Shown: positions 43,070 through 54,371, counted from the first letter of the stretch. The stretch is 64,000 bases of DNA from Sphaerosporella brunnea (GCA_008704415.1 VXIS01000133.1:54282-118281), one strand, 5' to 3'. Notes: a model not told the origin generated them from the letters alone. Numbers and translations are program-made.

Positions 43070-43875
43070 TATACCATCTCGTGTGCTCAACCGTAATCTG
43101 CAGGCCCAGCGGTTCCGTGTGGCCGAGTATCTGGTCTTTGTTTCTGTGACTTGCACGTTCTATACGCACTCGGATCTCTTCGGCAGAAACCCTTCCTCAC
43201 GGTGCAGCCCAAACGCGGCGCTACTGTGCTGGTCCTAACCTTCTCCTTTGTAACAGACGATCAGAATATCGTGCAACAACACAACGGAGAGCAAGGATTA
43301 AGGTGCAATAATCATCGCAATCAGCCTCATGAAATCTAATGGGGTATTCGCCATCCCGAACGGCATACCCAATCACTCACACACGCCATGCGGAAGGACG
43401 AAGCCCTTTCTTCAATCCGTCAGCGTGCTTGCGATGTTAGTGGTATCCGGAGTAGAAGTCAGGTTTCGAGAACCGCTTGACGCCTCGTTGCCTGTTTATG
43501 GGGTCCTCTGGGCGCGGTAACGGCAACCGGTGCTGTGTTTGGAGTTTGTTGGAGCTCTCGGCAGTAAATGATCATGCGAACCTACGTTCTGGGGTCATCG
43601 TCAACATTCTTCAGCACGAACAGCGCTGGGTGTGAACTCGATCGTCGTACAAACTCTTTTTCCAACAGCTCCGTCGTTTGATCCGGCCGTTCCTCAGTCA
43701 ACGTCCTGCAATAGGATGCTTTCACGGGTGATTCCAAACCGAGGGTCGTGTACTCGCTGAAACCGCATTTTCGCTGCCGGGCGTTCCGAGTTCTGAAGAG
43801 GTCTTGGTAGTTGGTACTGTTTGTGCATCCGTCAATCACACTGCGGCCGGCATCCCTTCCACTACCTTCTCCCAC
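43070..43875 (-). pseudogene. Ty3/Gypsy reverse transcriptase, decayed
   Basis: The minus strand gives LLEKEFVRRSSSHPALFVLK (for 'l.kgfIrpS.SP.aapvlFVkKkdG'), then an eroded middle. GMPFGMANTPLDFMRL follows, matching 'MPFGLtNAPatFqrlm', then VVLLHDILIV in place of the catalytic Y/F-x-D-D, and HREEGFLPKRSECV for the thumb. The first Asp of the active pair is His and several stops and frameshifts occur, so it is inactive. Orientation suggests the rest of pol lay toward lower coordinates. Confidence 0.7.
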
Positions 43876-43976
43876 TCCGGCTCTGGCAAACCATTCCCCG
43901 CATCACACATCTCCACTCATATTGACGCCCCTCAACCTTGCACTCGTGTTCGGTCATGACATCGGTGACGACCACG

Positions 43977-44728
43977 TCAACATGTCTCCGGCAGCTGTTC
44001 GGGCACAATCGTCTCTGGTGTTTTGGACCTCTGTGGTGCTTTCACCGCGTTGCTACGCTCCCTGAACAGCGCCTGCACCGCGCCACGCTCCTCTGCATCC
44101 GGCAGCTCTTGAAGCTCCTCCACTGACCTGGGGGCTGCGGCATCGCACTCCTTCCAGCGCGTCGCCTGCGCCGACTGCGTGGGGACCGCCACACCGCACT
44201 GTGCCTCGGTGATTTCGTCCACCCTTTTCGGGTGCCTCGGCGCTCAGTGCAACATGCACTGCAACTCTGGCAAAGGTGTAGGGTGTTAATGAGAAGGCCT
44301 ACACGGTGTAGGCTCCCCTCTGTCCGCTCCTTGCCCTGGGGGATCTCGTGGCTCGCGACCCGGCAGAGGAAGAAACACCCGGCATGCGGCCGGCCTACCA
44401 CGTTATCAGTCAACTGCGCTTCCACGGAAAGCAACTTTTTCTGCTTGCCAGTGATCGTCGGGTCAATCTTCCCTCTTCTTGTCTGCGTGGATCTACCATT
44501 CTCAATCGCGGAAAACTCCTTTGCCGGCAAACCTGCGCGACGGCACGCAATCGAATAATATATCAGTTTTCGCCGGGATACAGTACACTCCGCGGCATCC
44601 CAAGGGCTTTCCCCGAACCTGCTGCCTGGTTGGCTCCTGGCCAGCTCCTCAACGTATTTTGGTGAGTGAAATGAAATAGCCGCGAGAGGCAAAACTCTAC
44701 CCCCCTGGCGCGGTACACCCCACGTCAC
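43977..44728 (-). other. Unrecognised ORFs upstream of the Gypsy reverse transcriptase
   Basis: A 228-codon minus-strand ORF (44728-44042) and an overlapping coding-like frame (44222-43977, VEELQELPDAEERGAVQALF) lie where protease or the pol linker of a Gypsy element would be. No DSG protease motif or CCHC knuckle is seen. They may be Gypsy remains or unrelated. Confidence 0.25.
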
Positions 44729-44979
44729 CCTTCATGGCCCCTGACGGCCAGGTCCGGATTCACTGTGATGTTTTTGTCCACAACTATCGTCCTATTTATC
44801 GGTGTGATTGATAAACTTTGCTTTCTGAAGTGTGTCTGCCTACGGGGATACCAACAATACCTCAGTCCCAGAATACGATTTGTTCGGCCACAGGTTGTTA
44901 CGCTTTGACCTGATGGGAATCCTACCACGACGAGCGACTCGTGCTGCAGGGACAGACAAAGAAGAGGCAGCGCCATGGT

Positions 44980-45870
44980 CTCCGGCTAACCTCGTCAGAT
45001 GACGATATTGATTATCATTGTTGTCCCATAAATTGATCTTGCAGCAGGCGTCCCGCAGATCCGGGTTCGGCTACTACAAGGACTGTTTGTTTTTGGTTGC
45101 TTATTCATCAATTCCGACCGCAAGACAAGGCTTTGATGTGGCTAAGGTGATACTCTCCGAACTGGTGTGGTGGCAGACGTCACTATAAAAAAACAGCCGT
45201 CTATCCCCGGGCCGCCTGGGTAATGTCGACCGGATCGGAAATGTAGTCTTTTGGGTATCGTGTAAAGGAACAACATGATATGCAGCGCTGCCCCGCCGGC
45301 ACTATGGGACAGGGCAGTAGGGCACTGAGATGCCAAAGGGCTGCGTAACTAGTAGACGCTGGGTACATCAGGCGCGATAGACGTCTGTTCGGATGGCAGC
45401 ACATGAGAGCTCCCAAATGTAAATATACAAGGCCGACGCGGTAGAATGATTTGAAAACCTCACCTTCAAAGGATCACTGTCCGTACTGATCAGAGTAATG
45501 AAGTTCAGCATTGCCATGCAGATATCGATTTAGTCCTCTCCACTGTCGCTCCCTGCTTCGGATTCAGTTGGCTGACTAGCTCCAACCAACACCACAGAAT
45601 GTACCGCAGTAGGCCGGCCGTGCGGCTCTACACCAGCGGTTTATCATACGCCACGTGGGATATGTCGCCACTCAGTCTGCTCTTGCTGCGCGCGTATCCC
45701 GCTTTGTTGGGATTAAGTCAAATTCAAAAGCAACTGGTATAGCCATGCTGCCTCGTCAGGTGGTAATACACGAAACCACTTCCGGTGGTACACAGTATGT
45801 AGGCATGGGTTCTCCGGCGGATTAGTGCACTGTCCGTTGGATCTCCGAGGCCCAGACGGTCCCATATACG
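44980..45870. other. No gene recognised
   Basis: Short ORFs only; no repeat match found. Confidence 0.35.
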
Positions 45871-45878
45871 GTGTTAAT

Positions 45879-46060
45879 CACTGTCCAGTCGAACCAGTCT
45901 TGGGCGCAGAGCGGACCTGGACCACATCATGCAGTCCAGTCTGAGAGATTGCTCGTGAGCAGCAATCTTTTGGGGGGGGTATAGACTGGACTGCCTGCAG
46001 GCGATCCAGTCCGCTGGATACTTCCAGCGGAGTAATGTATTACATAAGGATGTTATATAT
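45879..46060 (-). repeat. Repeat family R2 (hAT 3' end), copy 2, inverted
   Basis: Starts CACTGTCCAGTC and carries GGACCACATCATGCAGTCCAG (plus-strand sense is the inverse of 35200 and 52550), then GCGATCCAGTC and TAATGTATTACATAAGG. The minus-strand reading NTLLRWKYPADWIA parallels NTLLRKKYPFDWIA in the copy at 52.3 kb. Confidence 0.65.
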
Positions 46061-46644
46061 AATCCGGCCGCGCCCACAAAACCCAAATACACAATCCCGG
46101 CCATATAGTTAATGTACCCTCCACGCGCTACAATACGCTCCAGGGCTCTGTCGAGCGCGGGCTTGACTTGACCAGGGCAGACCGCCCGGGCCGACCTCTC
46201 CGGCCTGTGAGGAATACTGTCCCCATTCGTGCTGCCTGGGTGCATTGACTATCTCTGGACCCACCGCTGGTCGGCATCTCGTTGCCGTGCCGTCCTCAGG
46301 CGTTTGCCGGCACCTGACGCCGTCCAGTCGCCCCGGCACCTCGTGATATGAGACTTTTAGGCCCTATTAACACATAACACGCTGCACCTTTGCCATGGCA
46401 GCTTAAGTTCCAGGGCATAAGTGGAGGGTTTTCAATTGTCAGCGTACTGGATATGGATTTAACAGTCGCAAAGTCGGTCAGCGACCGCATACGCATTTTC
46501 CCTTGAGTACCAGCTGATGAACCACTTTGCATGACAATGCATGAGTGGGGACATACACACAATGCCTCGACTGCTGTTTCATAAAGTCTGATGTGATGTT
46601 GAATAATCCATAAATCACGACTCCTCGCTGAGTCCATACCCAGA

Positions 46645-46965
46645 TTACCCATCGTCCGAATCTAAGCTTGTGGGTGCTTCTGCATAAATGACGGCATAGT
46701 AGCAGCTTCAGATCTGCGCGAATCTACCCTTCAAAGGCACGAGAATCAACAGCGCAATTGCAACATCCAACATTACTCTCACGGACTGGTGGCTCGTCTG
46801 TCCCGCTAGCACGTCACGTTGTGCTATAATGGCCTCCCTGATCGTGCGAGAGAAATGCTCAAAGATCTCGATCGCTTTGTCATCGTAATCACGTTTGTTG
46901 TCTGTATGCAACCGCAGACAATCGTGATAGACTGCGTGCTCTTGCCGTCCCTTATCCTGTCCGCC
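46645..46965 (-). pseudogene. 3' end of an unrecognised intron-containing gene
   Basis: Minus strand from about 46965: EHAVYHDCLRLHTDNKRDYD, KAIEIFEHFSRTIREAIIAQ, VRVMLDVAIALLILVPLK. An intron 46727-46680 (GTAGAT...TGCAG, 48 bases, phase 1) then leads to EAPTSLDSDDG and a stop at 46645. The composition and in-phase intron suggest real coding sequence. Upstream it is cut by a hAT-like tip at 46984. A near-terminal hydrophobic stretch (VAIALLILV) is notable. No family is recognised. Confidence 0.4.
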
Positions 46966-46983
46966 GCCTTATTGATGCTATTT

Positions 46984-47070
46984 TAGTGCTGGACATAAGC
47001 CGAGCAGAGCCGAGTAAAGCCTAACCTTCGGCGAGCCGACGCGGCTCGATCCTGTTGCCTGACGAGCCGA
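46984..47070 (+). mobile_element. hAT-like element, left end only
   Basis: TAGTGCTGGACATAAGCCGAG with GCCGAG/CGGCTCG subterminal repeats, related to the tip at 47618. No matching right tip or duplication was found. Confidence 0.45.
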
Positions 47071-47265
47071 GCGTTTGCTCAAGCGTTTTGTTATAGCGAG
47101 CTAGATAGGGGGAGACATCCCGTCGGCGGAGCGAAGTTGATCGACAACATTCTGTGAAATTCCATCGGTGCAATTTTACTGCTCAACGGCTGACCCAATC
47201 ACAAGAACCTCGATGACTGGGAACTTCACGACATCCATAATAATTCTACAAACAGCAGGGATGCC

Positions 47266-47598
47266 GTGAACGAACTGGGAGAAGTGCGGGATGCTTTCAG
47301 TAGCGAGTATGAGGATGCGCGCGAGAGCGAGGGTCATTCCGAGGGCTCGGCGGCCGGTCAGAGCGACGGTGCGGCGGCCAGGCAGAGCGAGGGTAGGACG
47401 GCCGGTCACAGAACGGGTTATTTCCAGTCAGACCATCCTAGCCGGAGCGAAAGCGAGGAAGGTGCCCATGGTGTTGGCGATGATGGCCATGGTGATGGAC
47501 AGGAGTGTCCGGACGAGGATGACGAGACCGTGGGGGCTGAGCAGCAGCCAGAGCTAGAAAGCTTTCATCCTGGATTGTATCTGTCGGATGTACACTAG
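47266..47598 (+). other. Unrecognised acidic low-complexity ORF
   Basis: A 110-codon frame rich in Glu, Ser, Gly and Asp, with repeats of the form SEGxxxGQSDG and an acidic end PDEDDETVGAEQQPELESF. It may be the tail of a transposase or nuclear protein. It lies between hAT tips. Confidence 0.3.
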
Positions 47599-47617
47599 TA
47601 TAGCGACGTCTCTAATG

Positions 47618-47834
47618 TAGTGATGGACACGAGCCGGCTCGAGACGAGCTCGTGGGTTGTGTCGAGTGAGTTCGTCCAATTTTCAAGCTCGGCTCGCGGG
47701 CTCGAGCTGCTGTACACCAGGCTCGAGCCATGCTCGAGCCATCCGATTCTTTTACACAAAACTCTGCATCAAGTCGGCTCCAGCTCGCGGGTCGAGCTAT
47801 TGACTGGAACCGGCTCGGCTCGTGTCCATCACTA
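47618..47834. mobile_element. hAT MITE, 217 bp, 8-bp TSD
   Basis: Tips TAGTGATGGACACGAGCCG and its exact inverse. The flanks are CTCTAATG (47610-47617) and CTCTAACG (47835-47842), one mismatch in eight. The interior is dense in CTCGAG, GGCTCG and GAGCTCG motifs and noncoding. Confidence 0.9.
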
Positions 47835-48082
47835 CTCTAACGTCACTGTGTCCAACCTCTTCTTTACCGGCTCCTACATCCTAATTTGTATGGCATTTCG
47901 AGCTGAAGCTAGAGCTTTTCAGGGTCGTCTCGACTTCATGAGTGCATGTTCTAACACGCCGAGCTGCTATGATCAACGTTCAACTTGAAGACCAACAACG
48001 CTCAGCGGATAGCGGGTTTTGCCGAACTATGTAGCCTCTCGATTCAGTTTCGCTTGATCCACTCATGCCTCGGCCCCGCTAC

Positions 48083-48310
48083 CAGGGCTGTCAAAACTCC
48101 GGCCAGTCCGGCTTTGAGCGCGGGCTGAACCGGACTGATTGAAACGGGCTTTTGAAATCACGGCCCGTTTGGACCACGCATGTTGGATCGAGACCCAGGC
48201 GCCTACGGGCACCCGCCAGGCCCAGAAGTACCCGGCGCCCGTCGGGCCCGCCAGGCATCTGTGGTTTTTTGCTTAGACATACATCAAGGAAAGAAACATG
48301 CACCCAGGAT
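48083..48310 (-). mobile_element. hAT-derived element, family F1 copy D, partial
   Basis: CAGGGCTGTCAAAACTCCGG at 48083 is the F1 tip in reverse, followed by GGCTTTGAGCGCGG, AACGGGCTTTTGAAATCACG and CAGGCGCCTACGGGCACCC, as in copies A and B. On the minus strand it follows RGSLGDDVVEAIECFQSW, a hAT C-terminal motif. The far end is missing. Confidence 0.65.
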
Positions 48311-48655
48311 TGGAAGCATTCGATGGCTTCTACAACATCGTCTCCCAAGGAACCCCGCTGATCCATAGTAGTGTATCGACCCCTGGGAATTGTTAGTGAT
48401 GCTTCCATCGACACCAACTTCAAAGGAGACTCTGACTCGATGAACACACCTTCTGCTTCAACACGTGTAGTCTTGTCTGCAGTGCGACCGGTACTGCGCA
48501 ACATTGTTCGCTTATCCGGGCCGCGACTGTCTTCAGGTGAAGGTATGTCAAAGTGAATTCGGTTCAATATCTCGAGTCCACCGGCGCCAACGATCTCAAC
48601 GGCGTCCTTGAAATCTAAAAAGGCAGTTCCGTCGGCCGTGGAACTCTCGACCTGT
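48311..48655 (-). pseudogene. Unrecognised ORF leading into a hAT C-terminal motif
   Basis: An open minus-strand frame encodes STADGTAFLDFKDAVEIVGA, GGLEILNRIHFDIPSPEDS and EAEGVFIESESPLKLVSMEA before RGSLGDDVVEAIECFQSW. The last part resembles hAT transposase ends; the first part does not resemble hAT and is unassigned. Confidence 0.3.
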
Positions 48656-49330
48656 ATAACAAGATTGCGTGTTGGAACAAAATCTTCAGTTCCTTGTCAG
48701 AGATCCTGATTAAGCTTTCCAAACCCAGTCGACAAGTGACCAATTTTCCCTCCAGCCGCTGCGATCGTCACATTGGTTTGTTTGCTGCTGGTTCATCGGA
48801 TACATGTAAGGTGGGTGGTATGAAGGCATATACCTTGCGAAGATTGGCTCTGGTGAGTATCTTCCCGGTTGTCATACCGGGTCCACGTTGATCGGAGCGG
48901 AATCTTTTGCTGATCTATATCTATATAATGCAGTTGGTGTGGCGTTTTACGGTGGCTCAACCCTAATTTTCCGGCCGTTGGATTTTGCAAGAAAGCGACG
49001 GCACAACTCTACCATCCTGACGTGGAGCCGTCGAGAGGATTTAGAGATGACACTGTGGAGTGGCGACTCTGCTGTACACACTCCTAGATTTGTACATACC
49101 TCCCATCTTAAGTTTACTACTTCAACCCACTACCTCCGCTCTTTACTTTCCTGGTTCACACACATACGCCATGACTTCACACTGTCCATATGACTGACTT
49201 TAAATCAAGTGGCGCTGTACTAATAACCGAACCGTGTGGTCACACCACGGCTGTTTACTAGTATGTTCAATATTGAGGTCTCCCGAACTGCGTCCTCTAA
49301 CGATCATCTCGAAAACGTCGTGGGTTCTTC

Positions 49331-49683
49331 TTACAGCATGTCTCCGCTCCTCCAGGCCGGCTGCCTGACATTCCCCACAGAGGTTGAGGGTACTCCCAGT
49401 TTATTGGCAACTATCGGTAGCAATGGAATTTGGTGGAAATGGCCCTGGCCTCCACCTGACGCCTGGAGTTTTGTCAACGCATCCTTCGCGAGCGCTGGTA
49501 TTTCCCAATTCCGGAGGACAATGATCGCTTCCAATCAACGGCATTGGGAATATGGATTAACGAAATTGTATGCAGCACGTCTTCACGTTGCTCAGCTATG
49601 AAGGTGCCCTGCCACCGTGATTGGCCGATTTCGTCTGCACCTTGAGCTCGCGAGCTGGCTACCGTGCGGCCGACTCCTCGCAC
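49331..49683 (-). pseudogene. Unrecognised coding-like fragment, frameshifted
   Basis: Minus-strand block IGQSRWQGTFIAEQREDVLH, SLIHIPNAVDWKR is followed after a one-base shift by IIVLRNWEIPALAKDALTKL and HQIPLLPIVANKLGVPSTSV, then a stop. It reads like one protein with one indel. No family recognised. Confidence 0.3.
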
Positions 49684-50302
49684 TGCAAGGAGTTGAATTT
49701 CGTCTGACTTGAATGATCACTTCCATCAATCGTGCGTTTAGAAGTTTTGTTCAGGTGCTCAAACATACCACTGTCTACCGCTGGACGTTCCGTGTTTCCC
49801 CCAACTCTGCTTTCCCCGCCGCTTTCGTCGACATCTCGAGCTCGAATCCTTCCTACCACCCCTCCTAATCTACGCATGTCACTAAGTTGAATTTCGATTG
49901 AATTGAATTGAATCGCATCCGCGTCATCCCATTCGATGAATACACGGATTAGAAAAAGAAAAGCAAGTCACAAAGTGCCTGATGCTCGACCACATCGCCT
50001 CTTCCCACTGAACAACTATCGGGGCATTAATCACCGTGCAGCAACCCTTTATGTTCAACCCTGTGCAAAGCCTGTTTACGGCTCCTGCGATCCCTACACG
50101 TCGAATTCGATATCCCATTACCATGCGCCTCAAACGTACCCAAGGTCCCGACCCGGATCACACCCTCGAACGTATTGCGAAAAAGGCTGCGTCACTCCCG
50201 GTGCATTTCCGGGATCACTCCATGCGGCAGGCAAACTGAGGTTGCGGAATCAGCTGGAGCTCTGTAGATAGATTGACATGGTAAAACTTACAGGGGGAGG
50301 TC

Positions 50303-50905
50303 GCTGCGGGGTAACGGGGGGCTGCAGAGGTCGAACCTCGGGAGGCACGACGAATCCGTGGGGAGGTCGCTGCGGGGTAACGGGGGGCTGCAGAGGTCGA
50401 ACCTTGGGAGGCACAACCAATCCGTGGGGAGGGAGTCCATGCCGAACATTTCCACGAAGAATAGCAGGTAGCTGCGGGGTAACGGGAGGCTGCAGAGCTC
50501 GAACCTCGGGAGGCACAACCAATCCGTGGGGAGGGAGTCCATGCCGAACATTTCCACGAAGAATAGCAGGTAGCTGCGGGGTAACGGGAGGCTGCAGAGC
50601 TCGAACCTCGGGAGGCACGACCAATCCAAGGGGTGGTCGCTGCGGGGTAACGGGGGGCTGCAGAGCTCGAACCTTGGGAGGCACGACCAATCCGTGGGGA
50701 TGTCGCTGCGGGGTAACGGGGGGCTGCAGAACTCGAACCTCGGGAGGCACGACGAATCCGGGGGGAGGTCGCTGCGGTAACGGGGGGCTGCAGAGCTCGA
50801 ACCTCGGGAGGCACGACCAATCCGGGGGGAGGGAGTCCACGCCGAACATTTCCACGAAGAATAGCAGGTAGCTGCGGGGTAACGGGAGGCTGCAGAGGAG
50901 GGAGT
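50303..50905 (-). repeat. Coding minisatellite, 66- and 102-bp units
   Basis: Eight units start at 50303, 50369, 50471, 50573, 50639, 50705, 50771 and 50871, with lengths 66, 102, 102, 66, 66, 66 and 100. All core lengths are multiples of three except the 100-base unit, which lacks two bases (GCTGCGGTAACG for GCTGCGGGGTAACG). The 102-base form adds a block with CCGAACATTTCCACGAAG. Units are over 90% alike. Confidence 0.9.
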
Positions 50906-51147
50906 GCATCTTCGACATTGCCAGGGATGACAACGTGCCTGTTGCGCTCTTTCTCCGCGTGGTTCTCATCGCTTTCCAATCCGTTTTTACGAACGCAAGC
51001 CTGGTGGGTCGAGGCACCGGACTGCGTCGTCCACTGGTCTCCGATTTTGGACTCACATTTGAAATCACAGACATGGACGGCTTGGCCATTCTCATACTGG
51101 ACCGGAACGTAGGACCCGGCTGAGTGGCAGAAGTAGTTGTGGTGAAT

Positions 51148-51198
51148 CTATCGCAGTGAGCTTTCAAGGACAGTTTCAAGTGTGCGTGGGGAGCTTAC
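51148..51198 (-). other. Intron splitting a zinc finger
   Basis: GTAAGC donor, GCTCAC branch, GATAG acceptor, 51 bases, phase 0. It falls between the first and second His of the finger. Confidence 0.7.
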
Positions 51199-52279
51199 CA
51201 ACAGCATATGCCTCCTCGTACTGGCTTTTGGGAACGCCTGCTGGCACCACCTATACTTGCAAATGCCATCGCGAGCAGGCATTCTGGTTGCCGGTATGGG
51301 GTTGATGTGGAAGCTTGTCGTTGTTCGCGCGTTTTTGTTCTTGTTGTGTGTTTTTTCTTTCTGGCAGAGGTATGAAGAGGGAATGGAGGATTCGCGGCCT
51401 TTTATAATAAAATCCAACTCAATTTTCGCCGCCCCAGGGCTTGCTTGCCCTAACCATCGTTCTATCTGCTTTTCTATGGTTTCAGACATACTTGTCACTC
51501 CTCTAACCCTAAGGCAGATAGTGGATGATGTGATAAGAAATATACCTAATATGGCTAGCATGTGTACCTGAGCGGCTGCCACGCCCGGGTACCATGACAA
51601 AGTAAAGAAAAGTTGCGGGAACGCTGTCGTATCCGCGCACTCGACACCCCTTCTACAAAAGTCCGGCTGTGACGATCCGGCTCCGTGCGCCGAATTTTGA
51701 CGGTCCTGACACGGCCGATATAGGACAAGATGTATTAGTTTACCATCCGACCAAATCAGGCAATTGGCTTACTCGAGCACGAGCGCAACGTTTCTATGGG
51801 TATATCAACAACAACGCCATATATCACTTCCGCAAAACTTGCAATCGATTGCTGGAACCCCAATAGTCCTAGGGCGTTGTCCGCCAGTCACGTTCCTTCG
51901 CCTCCAAAATGGTGATGGCGTCAGGCTGGGCGCGAGGGCCATCATTGATGCTTCGTCTGCACGCGGCTGATCTAAACGCTTAAGTAATACCTGGTATCGT
52001 TGTCACCACATTCAACGTGAACATCCGCCTAGATCCCCCAGTCGAACTCCTCCGCCAGTGCCAAAAGCTCTTGCACCGCTGATACCCCCGGACGGGGGTT
52101 GCGAGGTTGTGAATGCAACTACTGTGAACCCTCATGAAAGGCAGGTCTCGGTGGGAGTCATGGTCATCCGCATTGCGTAGTTGCGGTTCGCCACCGTCGG
52201 TGTTGTAGTCGTTCTGCTGTGGATCGGCCATTTTGCGTGTTCCCCAGAGCCCTGATAGTCTGTTAGCACCGGTATAGGC

Positions 52280-52616
52280 TTATTAGCTCGAGCCATGCTG
52301 ACATTACAGAGCTTGAGGACATGCTAATTGCGCTCTGCATCCAGCAACTCGATGGGGGCGAGGCAAAAAGGGCTTTTGGAGCGTGCGGAGGACACAGTTT
52401 GGTTTGTGGGTTTTGAGGACGCTTTGTATATAAAAGCCTTATGGAATACATTACTCCGCAAGAAGTATCCATTCGACTGGATCGCCAGCAGGCCGTCCAG
52501 TCCTTACCCCTTTAAGGACTCATTGATCCAGGGTAGCCTCTTGGACTGGACTGCATGATGTGGTCCAGGTCCGGTCCGCGCTCATGACTGGTTGGACTGG
52601 ACTGTGAGGAACACTG
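52280..52616 (+). repeat. Repeat family R2 (hAT 3' end), copy 3
   Basis: Best copy: GAGCTTGAGGACATGCTAAT, TTTTGGAGCGTGCGGAGGA, TATATAAAAGCCTTATGGAA, then GGACTGGACTGCATGATGTG and the terminal GGACTGTGAGGAACACTG. The plus frame reads LERAEDTVWFVGFEDALYIK and TLLRKKYPFDWIASRPSSPY, partly shared with the other copies. Confidence 0.7.
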
Positions 52617-52909
52617 AGTGCACCCAATTACACCACGGCGGCGATTTACAAGAGAAAACTGCCTTTGCAGACTTGCACGCGATATGTATTCGACTCTCAG
52701 GCAGGCCTGCATCATCACGTCAGGTATTCTCTTTGCGAAATCATAAAACGTGATTCGTGTACACTTGTTTTCCTCAAGCCCTAACCCTCTCTCCAAACTC
52801 CATTCGCATCCCGTCTCTGCAATCATTCCGCCACACCCTGCTACCAACCCCACCTCCCGGCATCGACCGCAATCCAACACCACCCTCTTGCTGCTCTCCT
52901 ACACGCAAG

Positions 52910-54371
52910 ATGTCGCTGACACCGCCTGACGACCTCCGCCACCCCGATGCACCTCGCTGTCTTTTCGCCTCTCCGCAAACCCCCACGACAGCGCGGCGAG
53001 CGACACCGCAGTCCTACCCCTCCCCTCCCCGCGTGTTCGATCGCATCACGCGGTTCCTGCATTCGCCGTCGGTGGCTGAGCGCGACCTCGCCGTCCAGGT
53101 GTCGCAGTCCCAGTATCATTCCAAAGAAATCACCCGCGCGCTCAAACTGTGTGAGCTGCAGAGACGCAGATACTCGTACAACCCCGCCACCTGCACGCTG
53201 CGACTGTACAGCATGGTTCGGCCGGTGCACCAGTCGATCGCCGAGTTCGTGTCGGATATGTTGGTGCGGATTGTGCGCGCGGACTGGCTCGACCGCGCCG
53301 AGGAACCCAAGGTGAACATAGGGCAGCGGCGCACCAAGCTGCCGACTGCCAATTACAGAAGGCTCGGCGACACACACAAGCCGCCGGCTTGGGAAAAGGA
53401 CCCCGACGCGTGTTTCAACTGCAAGGAGAAGCCGGGGTTCCCTACACGCACTCGGGTGGTGTTCGAATTGGGCTTCTCGGAAAGCTACGTCGATCTTGTA
53501 AACGACGCGCATCAGTGGCTTCTGAAAAGCCCGCATGTTCAGTTGGTGGTGCTCATCAAGATCACCGAGGACAGAGCCACCTGCCTGCGACGGAAGAAGG
53601 CCAGAAAGCAGCAGATCAACGAGTTCGTGTGGCAGTTTGGGAACGAGCAGGCCCGGGAACGTCTCAAGCAGAGTGATCCGGCCTTTGCAGCCCGAGGCGT
53701 GGCGGAAAAACGAGCGGCAGAGCAGTCTTTGCGCACTGGTCAAAAACGCAACCACCCCCAGGACGACGACGTGAGCGATATGAGCCTGTACGAGGCGGTC
53801 GAAGCCGAAGTGACGATCGAGGACTGGGTAGGACCGTTGGACGTCTTCATGGAGTTTTGGCGGCTGCACAACGGCAAACCAGAAGTTGATGGATCGCGCA
53901 TGGTAGGAAACGCCCCGTCGTCGACTCTGTGCACCCCAACGTCTTGACTGACCTTCGAATTTCTTTGCGCAGCAAATACTTCCAGCCACAGAGTCCGATG
54001 CCAATCCCGCCATCAGAATCACCGATCTCATCGCATCGCCAATCGGCCCCGACGACCGACAATGGCCATTCGACATCGCCGCTTATCGGACCACCCTGGA
54101 GGGTTCGCAGCGTGAGTTGGCGACTTGGCGTGCCCTGGATTATTGCCGCCCACGCAAGGACAAACGCGAGGCGGGTGACGATGATCTGTTCAAAACCGAG
54201 TTCAACTCGGATGCGGAGGAGGATGAGACGGACGGCGAAACCACTCCGCTCAGCGGCGATGATCTCCCCGGCACTCCGGTCAGCGGCGATGATCTCCCCG
54301 GCGGCGATGCAATCCTTGAGGGTACGCGCAGGTCCAAGCGCCTCAAGCGTGATGTCGCGCTTGACGAGTGA
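52910..54371 (+). CDS. Two-exon gene, PD-(D/E)XK-like nuclear protein, intact
   Basis: ATG at 52910 follows a C/T-rich leader. Exon 1 is 52910-53902 (331 codons). Intron 53903-53972 is GTAGGA...GACTGACC...GCGCAG, 70 bases, phase 0. Exon 2 is 53973-54371. The 463-residue frame is uninterrupted. N-terminus: Pro/Ser/Thr-rich, then helical to about residue 110. A CFNC pair sits at 168-171. The core FELGFSESYVDLVNDAHQWL (185-204) and VQLVVLIKI resemble the 'E-x-G-x-S-x-S-y...L...D...WL...v.vvi.vkI' pattern of fungal proteins with a restriction-endonuclease-like fold. The C-terminus has an acidic run, two SGDDLPG repeats and a nuclear signal RRSKRLKR at 450-457. Enzyme activity is not shown. Many relatives are repeat-associated in fungi. 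An in-frame upstream ATG-type start (52757) exists but is less likely. Confidence 0.75.
53903..53972 (+). other. Intron, 70 bases
   Basis: GTAGGA donor, CTGAC branch at 53947, GCAG acceptor; phase 0. Without it the frame meets a stop at 53945. Confidence 0.7.

Larger units (their letters stand above)
50250..51282 (-). pseudogene. C2H2 zinc-finger gene with a proline-rich repeat tail, one frameshift
   Basis: ATG at 51282. Exon 1 (51282-51199) is MPARDGICKYRWCQQAFPKA STRRHMLL. A 51-base intron (51198-51148, GTAAGC...CTCAC...GATAG, phase 0) joins it to IHHNYFCHSAGSYVPV. The finger C-x4-C-x11-H-x4-H is completed only across the splice. Exon 2 continues with VHVCDFKCESKIGDQW and then eight proline-rich repeats. 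These are 22 residues long (PQRPPHGFVVPPEVRPLQPP VT) or 34 residues long (with LPAILRGNVRHG added). A 2-base deletion near 50775, in the second repeat read (50771-50870), shifts the frame; otherwise exon 2 is open to 50250. A final GTAAGT at 50294 may begin another intron. The finger probably binds nucleic acid; the repeat tail is of unknown role. Confidence 0.6.

Noticed and set aside
50278..50871. 197-codon Gly/Thr-rich plus-strand ORF
   Set aside because: Antisense reading of the proline-rich repeat array; the minus strand has the start, zinc finger and intron.
52841..54076. 411-codon ORF on the minus strand
   Set aside because: It lies wholly antisense to the intact gene at 52910-54371 and has no motif; it follows from that gene's codon use.
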